A stretch of DNA of 64,000 bases from 3107 sp965216225 (GCA_965216225.1 CBDCFF010000022.1:1-64000), one strand, 5' to 3'. Numbered from the stretch's first letter, positions 1 to 8,534 are shown. A program made the numbers and translations. The notes: a model not told the origin generated them from the sequence alone.

Positions 1-161
1 GCCATGAAGTTGCGACGGGAATAGCCGACGAGACCTTCGACCTTGCCTTTGTCGTTCCCCTTGCCGGGGCGGCCGTATCGATCCCGGATGACATAGTGCG
101 ACAGCATCGCACTGAACCGTTGCGTCCGGTTGCGTGTGCCATCCGGCATGATCTTGGAAGA
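1..161 (-). pseudogene. IS21-family IstA, C-terminal-region fragment
   Basis: The minus strand reads without a stop through a segment typical of the IstA region after the catalytic core: GKGNDKGKVEGLVGYSRRNFM, preceded by RTQRFSAMLSHYV. It is cut at one side by the window edge and at the other by the terminus of an IS256 element at 162. It is not from the three near-identical IS21 copies in this window, whose sequence differs here. What remains is a remnant of an older IS21 insertion. Confidence 0.75.
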
Positions 162-253
162 TATAGTTGAAAGTTGGTGATGGCCCCTGATGGGCGGCAT
201 ATCATGGCGTTGTTCACGCGCCGCAATTCTCGACTGAGAAAAGGATATGCCAC

Positions 254-616
254 ATGACGAGAGATACCATCAGCCAGCTTCCCGATCCATATGGATTTTC
301 GCCTGATCCACTGACTGATCTTTTGAGATCTGGCGCACAGCGTCTGATCCAGCAGGCGATTGAAGCTGAACTTGCGGTGCTTTTGGAAGTGCATGCCGGG
401 GACAGAACGAATGACGGTCGCGCGCGATTGGTTCGGCACGGTCACCTGCCGGAACGCGAGGTACTCACCGGCATCGGCCCGGTACCAGTGAAGGCGCCGC
501 GGATGCGGGACCGGGGCGACGGCGCAGAGAAAGTCCGTTTCACGTCAACGATCTTGCCACCCTAGCTGCGCAAGACCAGATCGATCAAGGAACTGCTGCC
601 GTGGCTCTATCTCAAG
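254..616 (+). pseudogene. IS256-A transposase, 5' part (stop codon, then IS110 insertion)
   Basis: This is the N-terminal third of a mutator-type (IS256) transposase: a start followed by SPDPLTDLLRSGAQRLIQQA, RLVRHGHLPEREVLTG and RFTSTILPP. A TAG at 563-565 sits where the family has Trp (PPWLRK). After it the frame continues LRKTRSIKELLPWLYLK until the IS110 junction at 615-616. Relative to the related element at 50139-54875 the protein differs at roughly a third of positions, so these are distinct IS256 elements. It is inactive because of the stop and the insertion. Confidence 0.85.
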
Positions 617-629
617 ATATCTGTCTTGG

Positions 630-1545
630 TCAAGGTTTGATTTTGGACCACTGGCGGTTTTCGCGGATCAAGGTATTTGCGAGGATGATGAGCTTGCGCA
701 TGATTGCCACAAGAGCGACCCTGGCTTTCCTGCCCTTTTGACGCAAAGCCTTGTAGACGCAGGTGAGTCGGGAATTGCAGCGCGCTGCGACGAGGGCGGG
801 CATGTAGAGCGCCTGGCGAAGCCCGGCTCGTCCGCCTCCGATTTTCGCTCTGGCTGTCCATTTGCCGGACTTGCGCACGAAGGGAGCCAGGCCCGCAAGC
901 GCGGCGGCCTGCCCGGGCGTCAAGGTTCCGATCTCCGGCATTTCGATGAGTATTGCGACGGCAGGGGATCGACCGCAGGATCTCGAACTGTCTGGCAAGC
1001 TTTGCATCCTCGCGGATACGCTTCTTCAACCCGGCATCGAGCCGGGCAAGTTGCCTTGCGATCCGGCGCATCCTGGTTTTCAGTTGCGCCTTGACGAGTG
1101 TGTTGCGCGCACCGCAGAGCCGGTTCCGGCAGGCAGTCTGGTCCTTGATGAGAGCGCTCCGGGCGACATGCACCTCCCGCAGATCGTTCATGGGTTCATC
1201 GCGCAACGGTGAAGCCTTCAGGTCAGGCATCGCCCCCATGCGGGCCGGCAGTTCCGCATCGTTCCGGTCAGTTTTGGCGGGCTGGCCGACCGCTTCGGCG
1301 AAGCGGCGGGCGCGTTCGGGGTTCACCTTGACCATGGCGTGACCCGTCTTTGAAAGGCGGGCCTCCGGGTCGCGATGACAGCGTCCTGTAGGCTCGTGGA
1401 CGACGCGGCAGCACTGCGGGCCGATCCAGTTCTTCAGCGTCTTCAGTCCTGTCCGGTCGTTGGTGAAGCGTTTCGCCTTGCCATCGCTCAGGCGATGGGT
1501 GTCGAGATGATCTTTCGGGATGTCGATGCCGATGGTACCATTCAT
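630..1545 (-). pseudogene. IS110-A recombinase (DEDD transposase), frameshifted
   Basis: The reading starts at an ATG followed by NGTIGIDIPKDHLDTH, the RuvC-like DEDD domain with its first Asp; TDRNDAE follows in the same domain. The frame is lost near 960-970, where SIP should be followed by GVGP. An 11-nt deletion joins SIP to AVAILIEMPE in another frame, which then gives a normal Transposase_20 domain (EMPEIGTLTPGQAAALAGLAP, then KWTARAKIGGGRAGLRQALYM) to the stop at 630. Copy B carries the same deletion. Copy A has extra damage, for example P for S in IDISKD and N for I in TDRIDAE. The long N-terminal extension of the open frame (to 1767) runs through the bridge RNA and is not coding. Confidence 0.85.
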
Positions 1546-1762
1546 GACCTTTTCGTCTCCCGTTCCTGTCATACGAGGCAGGGGTGTTCCCTCCTCCACT
1601 ATCTGTTCGGGTTCATCAAAAGGGCGGGGGTGATCCATCTTGAGAACGGTCCTCAAAGACCAGGGCATCATCGATCCATCCCCCGCCACCCCTCGGGCCG
1701 CTGCAGCGGCCCGAGGGGTGGCATCCGTATCGCACGGATACGAATGCCTGGGAAATCCAATA
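1546..1762 (-). ncRNA. Predicted IS110 bridge RNA, copy A
   Basis: This is the non-coding left end upstream of the recombinase ATG. In element orientation it has: a hairpin (GGCAT, CGTATC and their complements); a 36-bp perfect palindrome at 1686-1721; a target loop with an 8-bp outer stem (1680-1687 with 1623-1630), left guide ATGCCCT (complement 1662-1668) and right guide TCTCAAG (complement 1639-1645); and a donor loop with left guide ACAGATA (complement 1600-1606) and right guide GACAGG (complement 1565-1570). The target of this copy, ATACCCTTGAGA, pairs with the guides with one G:T wobble. Bridge RNAs are established for IS110 (IS621). Assigning one here is my inference from complementarity and layout. 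Confidence 0.82.
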
Positions 1763-1768
1763 GACAAG

Positions 1769-2656
1769 GGTATTTCGACCGGCGATTTTCACGAGGCGCT
1801 CACCGCTTTGCTCGGTCCCAATGCCGCAGGGCTGTCCTCGACCACGATATCGCGATTGAAAGCGGACTGGGGGGCGGAGTATGAACGCTGGCAGCGCCGC
1901 GATCTCAGCACGCGGCGTTTCGTCTACATCTGGGCAGACGGCGTCTACTTTCGCCCACGAATGGCAGAAGAAAAGCAATGTGTTCTCGTACTTATTGGTG
2001 CAGACGAATGGGGCCGCAAGGAGATCATCGGCCTCGCCGATGGCTACCGCGAAAGCACCCAAAGATGGCGCGAATTGCTCCTTGATCAGCAGCGCCGTGG
2101 GCTCACCCATGCGCCCGATCTTGCCATTGGCGACGGCGCTCTGGGGTTCTGGAACGCATTGCGCGAGGTGTTTGGTGCGACTAACGAACAGCGCTGCTGG
2201 TTTCACAAAACGGGTAATGTGCTCAACGCGATGCCGAAGTCCGTTCAGGCCAAAGCAAAGGGCCATCTGCACGACATCTGGCAGGCTGAAACCCGCATGG
2301 ATGCTGAGGCTGCTTTTGACTTCTTCGTCGCGACCTACGGCGTGAAATACGACAAGGCCGTCGCCAAATTGGCCAAAGACCGCGAGGTACTGCTGGCCTT
2401 CCATGATTTCCCTGCCGAGCACTGGAAGCACATCAGGACCACGAACCCTATCGAAAGCACCTTCGCCACAGTCCGACACCGTACCGGAAAAACGAAGGGA
2501 TGCCTGAGCCGTAAAACCGGCCTTGCCATGGCTTACAAGCTGATGATGTCAGCCCAGACAAAGTGGCGCAAACTGGACGGCGCAAATCGTATGCCCGAGA
2601 TCATCGAAGGGATTGCATTCAAGGACGGGATCAAACAATTTAACCAAGCCGCCTGA
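1769..2656 (+). pseudogene. IS256-A transposase, 3' part
   Basis: This is the C-terminal two thirds of the IS256 transposase, beginning at the codons for GISTGDF right after the IS110 junction. Mutator-family landmarks are present: WADGVYFRPRM, VLIGADEWGRKEI, LAIGDGALGFW, RCWFHKTGNVLNAMPK, HIRTTNPIESTFATVRHRT, and TKGCLSRKTGLAM near the end. DDE residues are expected at the D of ADGVY, the D of IGDGA and the E of PIEST; all three are intact. The frame is open, but translation would have to start inside IS110, so it is not a functional gene. Confidence 0.85.
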
Positions 2657-2683
2657 TCACGCCGTCACCAACTTTCGGGCATA

Positions 2684-3313
2684 GCCCAACATCTTCTGCC
2701 CGCGCCGGGTTCAGTGAGCGTACCGCCCGGCGCTTTGATGCCGATCCGCCGCTGCCTTTGAACCGCAAGATCGCGCATGGGCGCACGGTGGCGGACCCGC
2801 TTGAAGACTACTGGGAGAACGACCTTCTTCCCCTGCTGGAGAACGACGCCGCGCTGCAGGCCATCACCCTGTTGCGCCGTCTTCAGGGCCTGCATCCGCT
2901 GGCTTTCCCCGATGATCGCATCCGGCGCACCTTGGAGCGGCGCATCCGGCAGTGGCGGGCGTTGAACGGTCCGGAGCGTGACATCATTTTCCGCCAGACG
3001 CCGGAGCCGGGATACATGGCCCAATCCGACTTCACCCATGCCGAAGAATTGGGTGTGACAATTGCGGGCCAGCCGTTCCCACATCTGCTTTATCACTTCG
3101 TCATGGTCTACAGCCGCTGGGAGCATGTGGGAGTGGTTCCGGGCGGGGAAAGCTTTACCGCCCTGGCCGGGAACCTGCAGCAGGCGCTGTGGTCCCTCGG
3201 TGGGGTGCCGCAAAACCACCGCACTGACAGCCTCTCTGCAGCGTTCCGCAACCTGACTGCCGATCAGCGCGAGGATATCACCAGGCGCTATGACGCTTTC
3301 GTGGGCCATTACG
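2684..3313 (+). pseudogene. IS21 IstA fragment (N-terminal and catalytic half)
   Basis: The frame RAGFSERTARRFDADPPLP through RTLERRIRQWRALNG, DIIFRQTPEPGYMAQSDFT and QNHRTDSLSAAF matches the first half of IstA, with the first two catalytic Asp (SDFT and RTD). It starts at the IS256-A terminus and stops at 3313, where IS481-A begins. The third catalytic residue region (HENG.IE) is gone. It is related to, but clearly different from, the istA of the full IS21 copies here. Confidence 0.8.
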
Positions 3314-4280
3314 TGTCACATCCCGGAAGGTAGTATGGCTGTTTTTTGAACAGTTCTGGCTTGAGTTTGTGCCAGTCCTTCATGGCCTGCAAGGGCATTT
3401 TGGTGCTCAATGCTGACTGAGGAAACTGCTGGTTGTAGAGCCAGACATAGCGGTGCAGCGTTGTCTCCAGGTTTTCGCCGGAACGGAAGTGATGGCTTTG
3501 GAGCACCTCCTCGATACGGCCGTTGAACCTCTCGACCATGCCGTTGGTTTGGGGCGACTTCGGCGGGGTCAAGCGGTGGTCGATATCAAGGTCTGCGCAA
3601 AGCGCATCGAACGCATGCGCGCCGGTTGCAGCGCGTTTGCGTAGACCAAACAGCCAGTCGGTGAACTCCTTGCCGTTATCGGTCAACACAGTGCGGATGC
3701 AAATCGGGCAGGCCCGTTCCAGATCGCGCAGGAAGCGGCGGGCGTTGGCGGCAGTCCTGGCTTTGAAGACACGAATGAAGACCCAACGCGTCGCCCGGTC
3801 GATGGCCACGAAAAGATAGCGGCGCGAGGTTTCATCGGCCATTTGCGGTAGGTATTTCAGGTCGATGTGTATGTATCCTGGCTCGTAGGCCTTGAAGGCG
3901 CTGTGCTTCGGCTTCGGTGCTTTGGCCTTCAGATCGCGTAGGTTTCCCACACCATGACGACGAAGGCAGCGGTCCAGGCCAGAGCGCGAGGCATTCGGAT
4001 TCAGGAACTCTCGCACCACCGCCAGCAGGTCGTCGAGTGATACCAGCAGCGTCCTGCGCAAGGTCACCGCAACCGCCTCTTGCGCCGGTGTCAGCGTGGT
4101 TTGCAGCCGGTGTGGCGTGTGGCTGCGATCCTCGACGCCATCGCGGCGCCGCCATTTGTAGACAGTCTGCTCGGTCGTCCCGTATCGCTCCGCCAAGATG
4201 GAAGCAGACGCATCACTGGCCTGGAGGGCCGACCGAACCTTCGGCGTCGTTGTAGCCTGCTTGTGAAGTTGGATCACCAT
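3309..4280 (-). CDS. IS481-family DDE transposase
   Basis: The 323-residue protein starts MVIQLHKQATTTPKVRSAL at the ATG at 4280; an upstream alternative adds nine residues. It has an N-terminal helix-turn-helix (ILAERYGTTEQTVYKWRRRD) and a C-terminal integrase core: Asp in YIHIDLKYLPQM, Asp in VLTDNGKEFTD and Glu in NGMVERFNGRIEEVL. The last residues (LPGCDT) are encoded by the terminal inverted repeat itself, and the TAA stop lies in flanking DNA at 3309-3311. It is intact and probably active. Confidence 0.9.
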   Translation of the reverse strand: MVIQLHKQATTTPKVRSALQASDASASILAERYGTTEQTVYKWRRRDGVEDRSHTPHRLQTTLTPAQEAVAVTLRRTLLVSLDDLLAVVREFLNPNASRSGLDRCLRRHGVGNLRDLKAKAPKPKHSAFKAYEPGYIHIDLKYLPQMADETSRRYLFVAIDRATRWVFIRVFKARTAANARRFLRDLERACPICIRTVLTDNGKEFTDWLFGLRKRAATGAHAFDALCADLDIDHRLTPPKSPQTNGMVERFNGRIEEVLQSHHFRSGENLETTLHRYVWLYNQQFPQSALSTKMPLQAMKDWHKLKPELFKKQPYYLPGCDT

Positions 4281-4372
4281 GGTCGCACCCCGTCCCGAAT
4301 GTCCCACAGAACCGACCTTGCCATGAAAAGGGCAGATCGACGAGGGGAAATATGATCATACGGGATGGAACA
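3314..4372 (-). mobile_element. IS481-family element A
   Basis: This 1059-bp element has terminal repeats beginning TGTCACATCCCG on one side and, read inward from the other, TGTTCCATCCCG. It has the same length and ends as IS481-B at 43230-44288. The flanks (CATTACG at left, CATAGC at right) show no target duplication. The left flank is an istA fragment and the right flank is the 3' end of pseF, so sequence has been lost or swapped at one side since insertion. Confidence 0.88.
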
Positions 4373-5066
4373 CATAGCGATGACGATCCAGCCCCAGCGC
4401 CCGGAACATCGCCTCGGCCCGGGTCCAGTCCTCCGGCGTGTCAATGTCCTGCACCCGCCAGCGTGGCAGGATGATGGGGTGGGTGTCGGGTCCGAAAGGC
4501 GGCGTCCCATCCAGCCACGCCGCCGACCGCCCCCAGTAGAATTGCCCGGCATCGTGATACGCCGCCTCCAGGTCCTGCGACCTGGCCCCGTATTGATCCG
4601 GCTCGAACATTTCCAGCCCGCCCGCATCGGTGATCTTCACCGCCCGCTGGACCGGGTAGGCAAATGTCGTCACCGGAATGGCGAAAGCCCGCCGCCGGAT
4701 CGCCTGCGCGCCAGCAACGATGTCGTCGGCCTGCACGAAAGGCGCAGTCGCGTAGAGACAGCACAGTGCCTTTGGCAGGCGCTGACCGGCCTCCAGCCAT
4801 TGCAGCGCGTGGCGGACGACATCGGCCGTGGTTGCGTGATCGTCGGAAAGGCCGTCCGGGCGGACAAACGGCGTTTCCGCCCCCAACCCCCTTGCGATCC
4901 CGGCGATTTCCGCGTCGTCGGTCGAGACGATGATCCGTCCGAAGCACCGTGCCGCTTTTGCCGCCCGGATCGACCAGCCGATCATCGGGCGGCCGCAGAA
5001 CTCGCGGATATTCTTGCGCGGGATGCGGCGGGAGCCTCCCCTGGCCGGGATCAGGCACACGCTCAT
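4356..5066 (-). CDS. pseF: Pseudaminic acid cytidylyltransferase, last codons replaced by IS481
   Basis: This CMP-sugar synthetase activates pseudaminic acid with CTP, the last step before transfer to flagellin or surface glycans. The 236-residue protein begins MSVCLIPARGGSRRIPRKNI, the nucleotide-binding signature of the NeuA/KdsB/PseF fold, and has IGWSIRAAKAA and VSTDDAEIA further in. It overlaps pseC by four bases (ATGA), so the two genes are probably translationally coupled. The final five or so residues (YVFHPV) and the stop are written by the IS481-A end, so the natural C terminus is lost, though near-full family length is kept. Genes expected next (pseG, pseH, pseI) are absent. Confidence 0.87.
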   Translation of the reverse strand: MSVCLIPARGGSRRIPRKNIREFCGRPMIGWSIRAAKAARCFGRIIVSTDDAEIAGIARGLGAETPFVRPDGLSDDHATTADVVRHALQWLEAGQRLPKALCCLYATAPFVQADDIVAGAQAIRRRAFAIPVTTFAYPVQRAVKITDAGGLEMFEPDQYGARSQDLEAAYHDAGQFYWGRSAAWLDGTPPFGPDTHPIILPRWRVQDIDTPEDWTRAEAMFRALGLDRHRYVFHPV

Positions 5067-6208
5067 GCCAGCGCCCGGTCGATTTCGGCGACCACCGTGT
5101 CAAAATCCGCATCGCTCAGGCCGGGATAAAGCGGGACCGAGATCGCCCCGGCATAATAGGCTTCGGCCTTCGGGAACATGCCCGGTTCGAATCCCAGACG
5201 GCGATACCAGGGCTGGGTATGGACCGGGATGTAATGGATGTTCACGCCAATTCCATTCGCGCGCAGGGCCTCGAATACCTCTCGGCGACGGGCTGCTTCG
5301 ACACGAATCACGTAAAGGTGAAAGGCCGACAGTGTATCCGCCTGCCGACCGGGGCGCTTCAGCGCCGGATTGCCCAGCGCCGCATCATAGCGTTCCGCAA
5401 GCGCGTTGCGTTTCGCGACGTGTTCCGACAGCCGCGCCATCTGCGTCACGCCCAGCGCCGCCTGCAATTCGGTCATCCGGTAATTCAGGCCCAGTTCCAC
5501 CTGCTGATAATACCATGGGCCGTCCCCGTCCCATTCCATCAACTCCGGATCCCGCGTCACCCCGTGCGAACGGAAAAGCGTCATGCGCCGGGCAAGGACA
5601 GGATCGTTGGTCGTCGCCGCACCGCCCTCTGCCGTGGTCACGATCTTGACCGGATGAAAACTGAACACGGTGATGTCGGAATGCGCGCAATCGCCAACCG
5701 GGCGCCCCCGATACTGCCCGCCCATCGCATGGCTCGCATCCTCGATCACCTTCACGCCATGGCACCGGGCAAGCGCCGCTATCGCCGCCATGTCGCAGGA
5801 TTGGCCGCACATGTGGACCGGCATGATGATCCCGGGCAGCGCGCCAGCCTGCGCCGCCTCTCCGAGCTTCGCCTCCAGCGCCGCCGGGTCCATGTTGAAC
5901 GTGTCGGGGTCTATATCGACAAAATCAACCTCTGCCCCGCATAACAGACCGGCATTGGCAGAGGCGACAAAGGTGATCGGCGAAGTCCAGAGCCGGTCCC
6001 CCTTGCCCAGCCCAAGCGCAAGGCAGGCGACATGCAGCGCCGATGTCGCCGAATTCACGGCCACCGCGTGGGTCGCGCCCGTCGCCCGCGCAACCGAAGC
6101 CTCAAAAGCAGATACCCGGGGGCCCTGGGTCAGGAATTCGGATTTCAGAACCGACACAACCGCGTCGATGTCCTCCTGCCGGATGTCCTGCCGTCCATAA
6201 GGGATCAT
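5063..6208 (-). CDS. pseC: UDP-4-amino-4,6-dideoxy-N-acetyl-beta-L-altrosamine transaminase
   Basis: This PLP-dependent DegT/DnrJ/EryC1 aminotransferase catalyses step two of pseudaminic acid synthesis, aminating the 4-keto sugar made by PseB. The 381 residues include PYGRQDIRQEDIDAV at the N terminus, NSATSALHVA, IEDASHAMGGQY and the PLP lysine at about residue 188 in VFSFHPVKIVTTAEGG. The C-terminal GVNIHYIPVHTQPWYR is typical of PseC. The start overlaps the end of pseB by four bases and its stop overlaps the pseF start by four, which indicates one polycistronic unit. Confidence 0.92.
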   Translation of the reverse strand: MIPYGRQDIRQEDIDAVVSVLKSEFLTQGPRVSAFEASVARATGATHAVAVNSATSALHVACLALGLGKGDRLWTSPITFVASANAGLLCGAEVDFVDIDPDTFNMDPAALEAKLGEAAQAGALPGIIMPVHMCGQSCDMAAIAALARCHGVKVIEDASHAMGGQYRGRPVGDCAHSDITVFSFHPVKIVTTAEGGAATTNDPVLARRMTLFRSHGVTRDPELMEWDGDGPWYYQQVELGLNYRMTELQAALGVTQMARLSEHVAKRNALAERYDAALGNPALKRPGRQADTLSAFHLYVIRVEAARRREVFEALRANGIGVNIHYIPVHTQPWYRRLGFEPGMFPKAEAYYAGAISVPLYPGLSDADFDTVVAEIDRALA

Positions 6209-7203
6209 CGGGCGGCCTGCGCGATCATCGCCATCAGCGCATCGCCCGACAGCCGCTCGGGATTGGTGCCGGAATTGTACTCGAACCCCTGAATGACGGG
6301 TTTTCCCCTCCCCCCCAGCCGGTTGCAGGTAAAGTCGGATTGATGGCTAAACTGAATCGCTGGCTGAATGACAAAGTGGTCGTCGAATTCCAGTGTCAGG
6401 TGGCTGTCATCGGCGGGGCACATGATTTCATGCACCTTCTCCCCCGGACGGATGCCGATGATCCTGTGCGGCAAACCGGGCGCGACCGCCTTTGCCAGAT
6501 CCGTCACTTTAATCGAGGGGATTTTCGGAACGAAAATCTCTCCGCCATGCATTCGCTGAAAATTCTTCAGCACGAAATCAACCCCGTCTTCCAGGGTAAT
6601 CAGAAAACGGGTCATGTCGGGATGCGTGACCGGCAGTTCCTGCGCGCCATTCTCGACGAGTTTCCGAAAGAACGGCACGACGGAGCCGCGGGAGCCCACG
6701 ACATTGCCATAGCGGACCACCGAAAAGCGCGTCGGACGGTTGCCGACCATGTTGTTCGCCGCCACGAACAGCTTGTCGGATGCCAGTTTCGTCGCACCGT
6801 AGAGGTTGACCGGGTTCGCCGCCTTGTCGGTGGACAGCGCGATCACTTTGCGCACCCCCGCCGCCAGAGCCGCCACGATCACGTTCTGCGCCCCGTGGAT
6901 ATTGGTCCTGATACATTCCATCGGGTTGTATTCGGCGGCGGGCACCTGTTTCAGGGCGGCGGCGTGGATGGCGTAATCCACGTTGTCCATCGCCTCGCGC
7001 AAACGCGCCTCATCCCGCACGTCGCCAATAAAATAACGCATTTTCGGCCCGCCAAAGACCTGCGACATCTCGAACTGCTTCAACTCGTCGCGCGAATAGA
7101 TGATCAGCTTGCGCGGGGAAAACCGCGCCAGAATACGTTCCACATATTTCCTGCCGAACGACCCCGTGCCACCGGTGATCAGGATGTTACTGTCGTTGAA
7201 CAT
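6205..7203 (-). CDS. pseB: UDP-N-acetylglucosamine 4,6-dehydratase (inverting)
   Basis: This is the first enzyme of pseudaminic acid biosynthesis, an NADP-dependent SDR acting on UDP-GlcNAc. The 332-residue protein has the GGTGSFG nucleotide loop at residues 11-17, IHAAALKQVPAAEYNP, the STDKAANPVNLYGATK catalytic segment (Thr125, Asp126, Lys127, Tyr135, Lys139) and GEKVHEIMCPADD near the C terminus. It is the first gene of the pseB-pseC-pseF run, and its promoter should lie in the 7204-7414 gap. Confidence 0.93.
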   Translation of the reverse strand: MFNDSNILITGGTGSFGRKYVERILARFSPRKLIIYSRDELKQFEMSQVFGGPKMRYFIGDVRDEARLREAMDNVDYAIHAAALKQVPAAEYNPMECIRTNIHGAQNVIVAALAAGVRKVIALSTDKAANPVNLYGATKLASDKLFVAANNMVGNRPTRFSVVRYGNVVGSRGSVVPFFRKLVENGAQELPVTHPDMTRFLITLEDGVDFVLKNFQRMHGGEIFVPKIPSIKVTDLAKAVAPGLPHRIIGIRPGEKVHEIMCPADDSHLTLEFDDHFVIQPAIQFSHQSDFTCNRLGGRGKPVIQGFEYNSGTNPERLSGDALMAMIAQAAR

Positions 7204-7414
7204 GTCCTAGCCCGCCATATGCGCCGACGCCACCCGCCCAGACCTAGCGCCGGATGAGGCGGAGTTCCACGGAAAACTGCGATGTTGCCGCACGACACAC
7301 GCAAATCCATCGCCCTTGCAATCCATATCTTCTTTGTTACCTTGGAAAAAACACAATATTTTGGCCGGAATGCCTCCGCCCTGCCTGAATGAGAATAACG
7401 AGAATGTTGACGGT

Positions 7415-7891
7415 GTGACAATCGCAAGACAAAAGCAGCAGCCGATCCGGCTTGGACAGGTCAAAAAGCGCGATGTAAGCACCCAGTTCGGCGCGCTGTG
7501 CTATCGGGTCAGGAATGACAGGGCCCAGATCCTGCTTGTCACCAGCCGCGGAACCGGTCGCTGGATCATTCCCAAAGGCTGGCCCATGGACAAGACCACC
7601 CCCGCCGAAACCGCCCTTCGGGAAGCCTTTGAAGAGGCCGGTGTGGAAGGCAAATCCCTGCCGGTGTGTCTTGGCATCTACTGTTATCACAAGAAACTGG
7701 GCGAGAGCGAAACCCTGCCCTGTGTCGTCGCGACATTTCCGGTGAAGGTCAGAAGACTTCTGAAAAACTACCCCGAAGCCGCCGATCGCAAGCGCCAGTG
7801 GTTCAGCCCGAAAAAGGCTGCCGGACTGGTGATGGAGCCGGAACTCGCCGCGATGATCAGGTATTTCGATCCCGTCGGGCTGCCGAAGTGA
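7415..7891 (+). CDS. Nudix hydrolase (diphosphoinositol polyphosphate phosphohydrolase-like)
   Basis: The protein has TQFGALCYRVRNDRAQILLVTSRGTGRWIIPKGWPM followed by a Nudix box (AETALREAFEEAGVEG) at roughly residues 60-85, where REAFEEAG coordinates the metal. The family hydrolyses nucleoside diphosphates linked to another moiety; the substrate cannot be told. I chose the GTG at 7415, which gives 158 residues in line with relatives. An ATG at 7370 or a TTG at 7316 is also possible. It is divergent from pseB. Confidence 0.85.
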   Translation: MTIARQKQQPIRLGQVKKRDVSTQFGALCYRVRNDRAQILLVTSRGTGRWIIPKGWPMDKTTPAETALREAFEEAGVEGKSLPVCLGIYCYHKKLGESETLPCVVATFPVKVRRLLKNYPEAADRKRQWFSPKKAAGLVMEPELAAMIRYFDPVGLPK

Positions 7892-7959
7892 ACTGCACGA
7901 TTCGGATTGATCTCAACCCGGACATGATTATGTAACACGGGCAGGAAAAAGGCCGCCAC

Positions 7960-8406
7960 ATGATCCGCTACGACCTGAAATGCGCCAATGATCACGGCTT
8001 TGAAAGCTGGTTCCAGTCAACCGGCGCTTTCGACAGGCTCAGGGCGTCGGGCATGGTGTCATGCGCCGAATGCGGTTCGACGGACATCAGCAAAAGCCTG
8101 ATGACGCCCAGTGTTCGCCCGGCCCACAAAGCCGGGGCCGGGGCCGATACCGATACCGGGGCGCGGGCTCCGTGGCGGGAAAAGAACGGCAAGGAGGCGA
8201 TGCTGGCGCGCCTGAAAGCGGAGATCGAGGCGAATTCCGAATATGTCGGCATGAATTTCGCCACCGAAGCGCGTGCGATTCACGAAGGCGATGCGCCGGA
8301 ACGCCCGATCTATGGCGAGGCGCGCCCGCAAGAGGCCAGAACCCTGATCGAAGATGGCGTGCCGGTTGCCCCCCTGCCTTTCATGCCGACACGCAGAACC
8401 AACTGA
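7960..8406 (+). CDS. DUF1178 family protein
   Basis: A 148-residue protein starting MIRYDLKCANDHGFESWFQST and containing two Cys pairs typical of this family: one Cys in LKCANDH and CAEC further on, which could form a small zinc ribbon. The middle (HKAGAGADTDTG) is a low-complexity linker, and the C-terminal EYVGMNFATEARAIHEG is the conserved block. It follows the Nudix gene by about 70 bp in the same direction, an arrangement I recall from other Rhodobacterales. The function is unknown. Confidence 0.85.
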   Translation: MIRYDLKCANDHGFESWFQSTGAFDRLRASGMVSCAECGSTDISKSLMTPSVRPAHKAGAGADTDTGARAPWREKNGKEAMLARLKAEIEANSEYVGMNFATEARAIHEGDAPERPIYGEARPQEARTLIEDGVPVAPLPFMPTRRTN

Positions 8407-8534
8407 CACCACCGTACTGATTGCGGCTGATTGCGGTACCGGTCAGGCGCACCCCTGTTGAGCTTGCCCCCGGCAGGCTTTGGCCCTATCAGATGCGCGC
8501 AGGGAACGGGCGTCGGGCAAAGGGAACGGGGGCC

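Larger units (their letters stand above)
615..1768 (-). mobile_element. IS110-family element A inside IS256-A
   Basis: This 1154-bp element is flanked by the core dinucleotide AG on the plus strand (CT in element orientation) at 615-616 and 1767-1768. There are no inverted repeats, as expected for the family. Removing it rejoins the IS256 codons for LYLK and GISTGDF. Its recombinase gene is on the minus strand, with about 220 bp of non-coding left end upstream. Element B at 50622-54420 has the same length after subtracting the IS21 nested in it, and the same insertion point. Confidence 0.9.
162..2683 (+). mobile_element. IS256-family element A, split by an IS110
   Basis: The element is bounded by imperfect terminal inverted repeats: GAAAGTTGGTGATGG lies just inside the left end (from about 170) and its counterpart TCACCAACTTTC is at 2664-2675. 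The transposase gene is in two parts (254-616 and 1769-2656) separated by an IS110. No matching 8-9 bp target duplication is visible, and the two flanks are istA fragments in opposite orientation, so at least one flank has been rearranged since insertion. Confidence 0.8.

Noticed and set aside
1686..1721. 36-bp palindrome as a simple intrinsic terminator
   Set aside because: No U-run follows on either strand and it is embedded between bridge-RNA loops in both IS110 copies.
162..2683. Simple insertion of IS256-A into one istA gene
   Set aside because: The two flanking istA fragments are in opposite orientation and of different regions, so they cannot be the halves of one interrupted gene.
4441..5112. 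Alternative minus-strand frame overlapping pseF (223 codons)
   Set aside because: Out-of-frame reading of pseF with Arg-Gly-rich composition and no motif.
5186..5196. GGTTCGAATCC, like a tRNA T-loop
   Set aside because: Lies inside pseC codons; no acceptor stem or anticodon arm can be paired around it.
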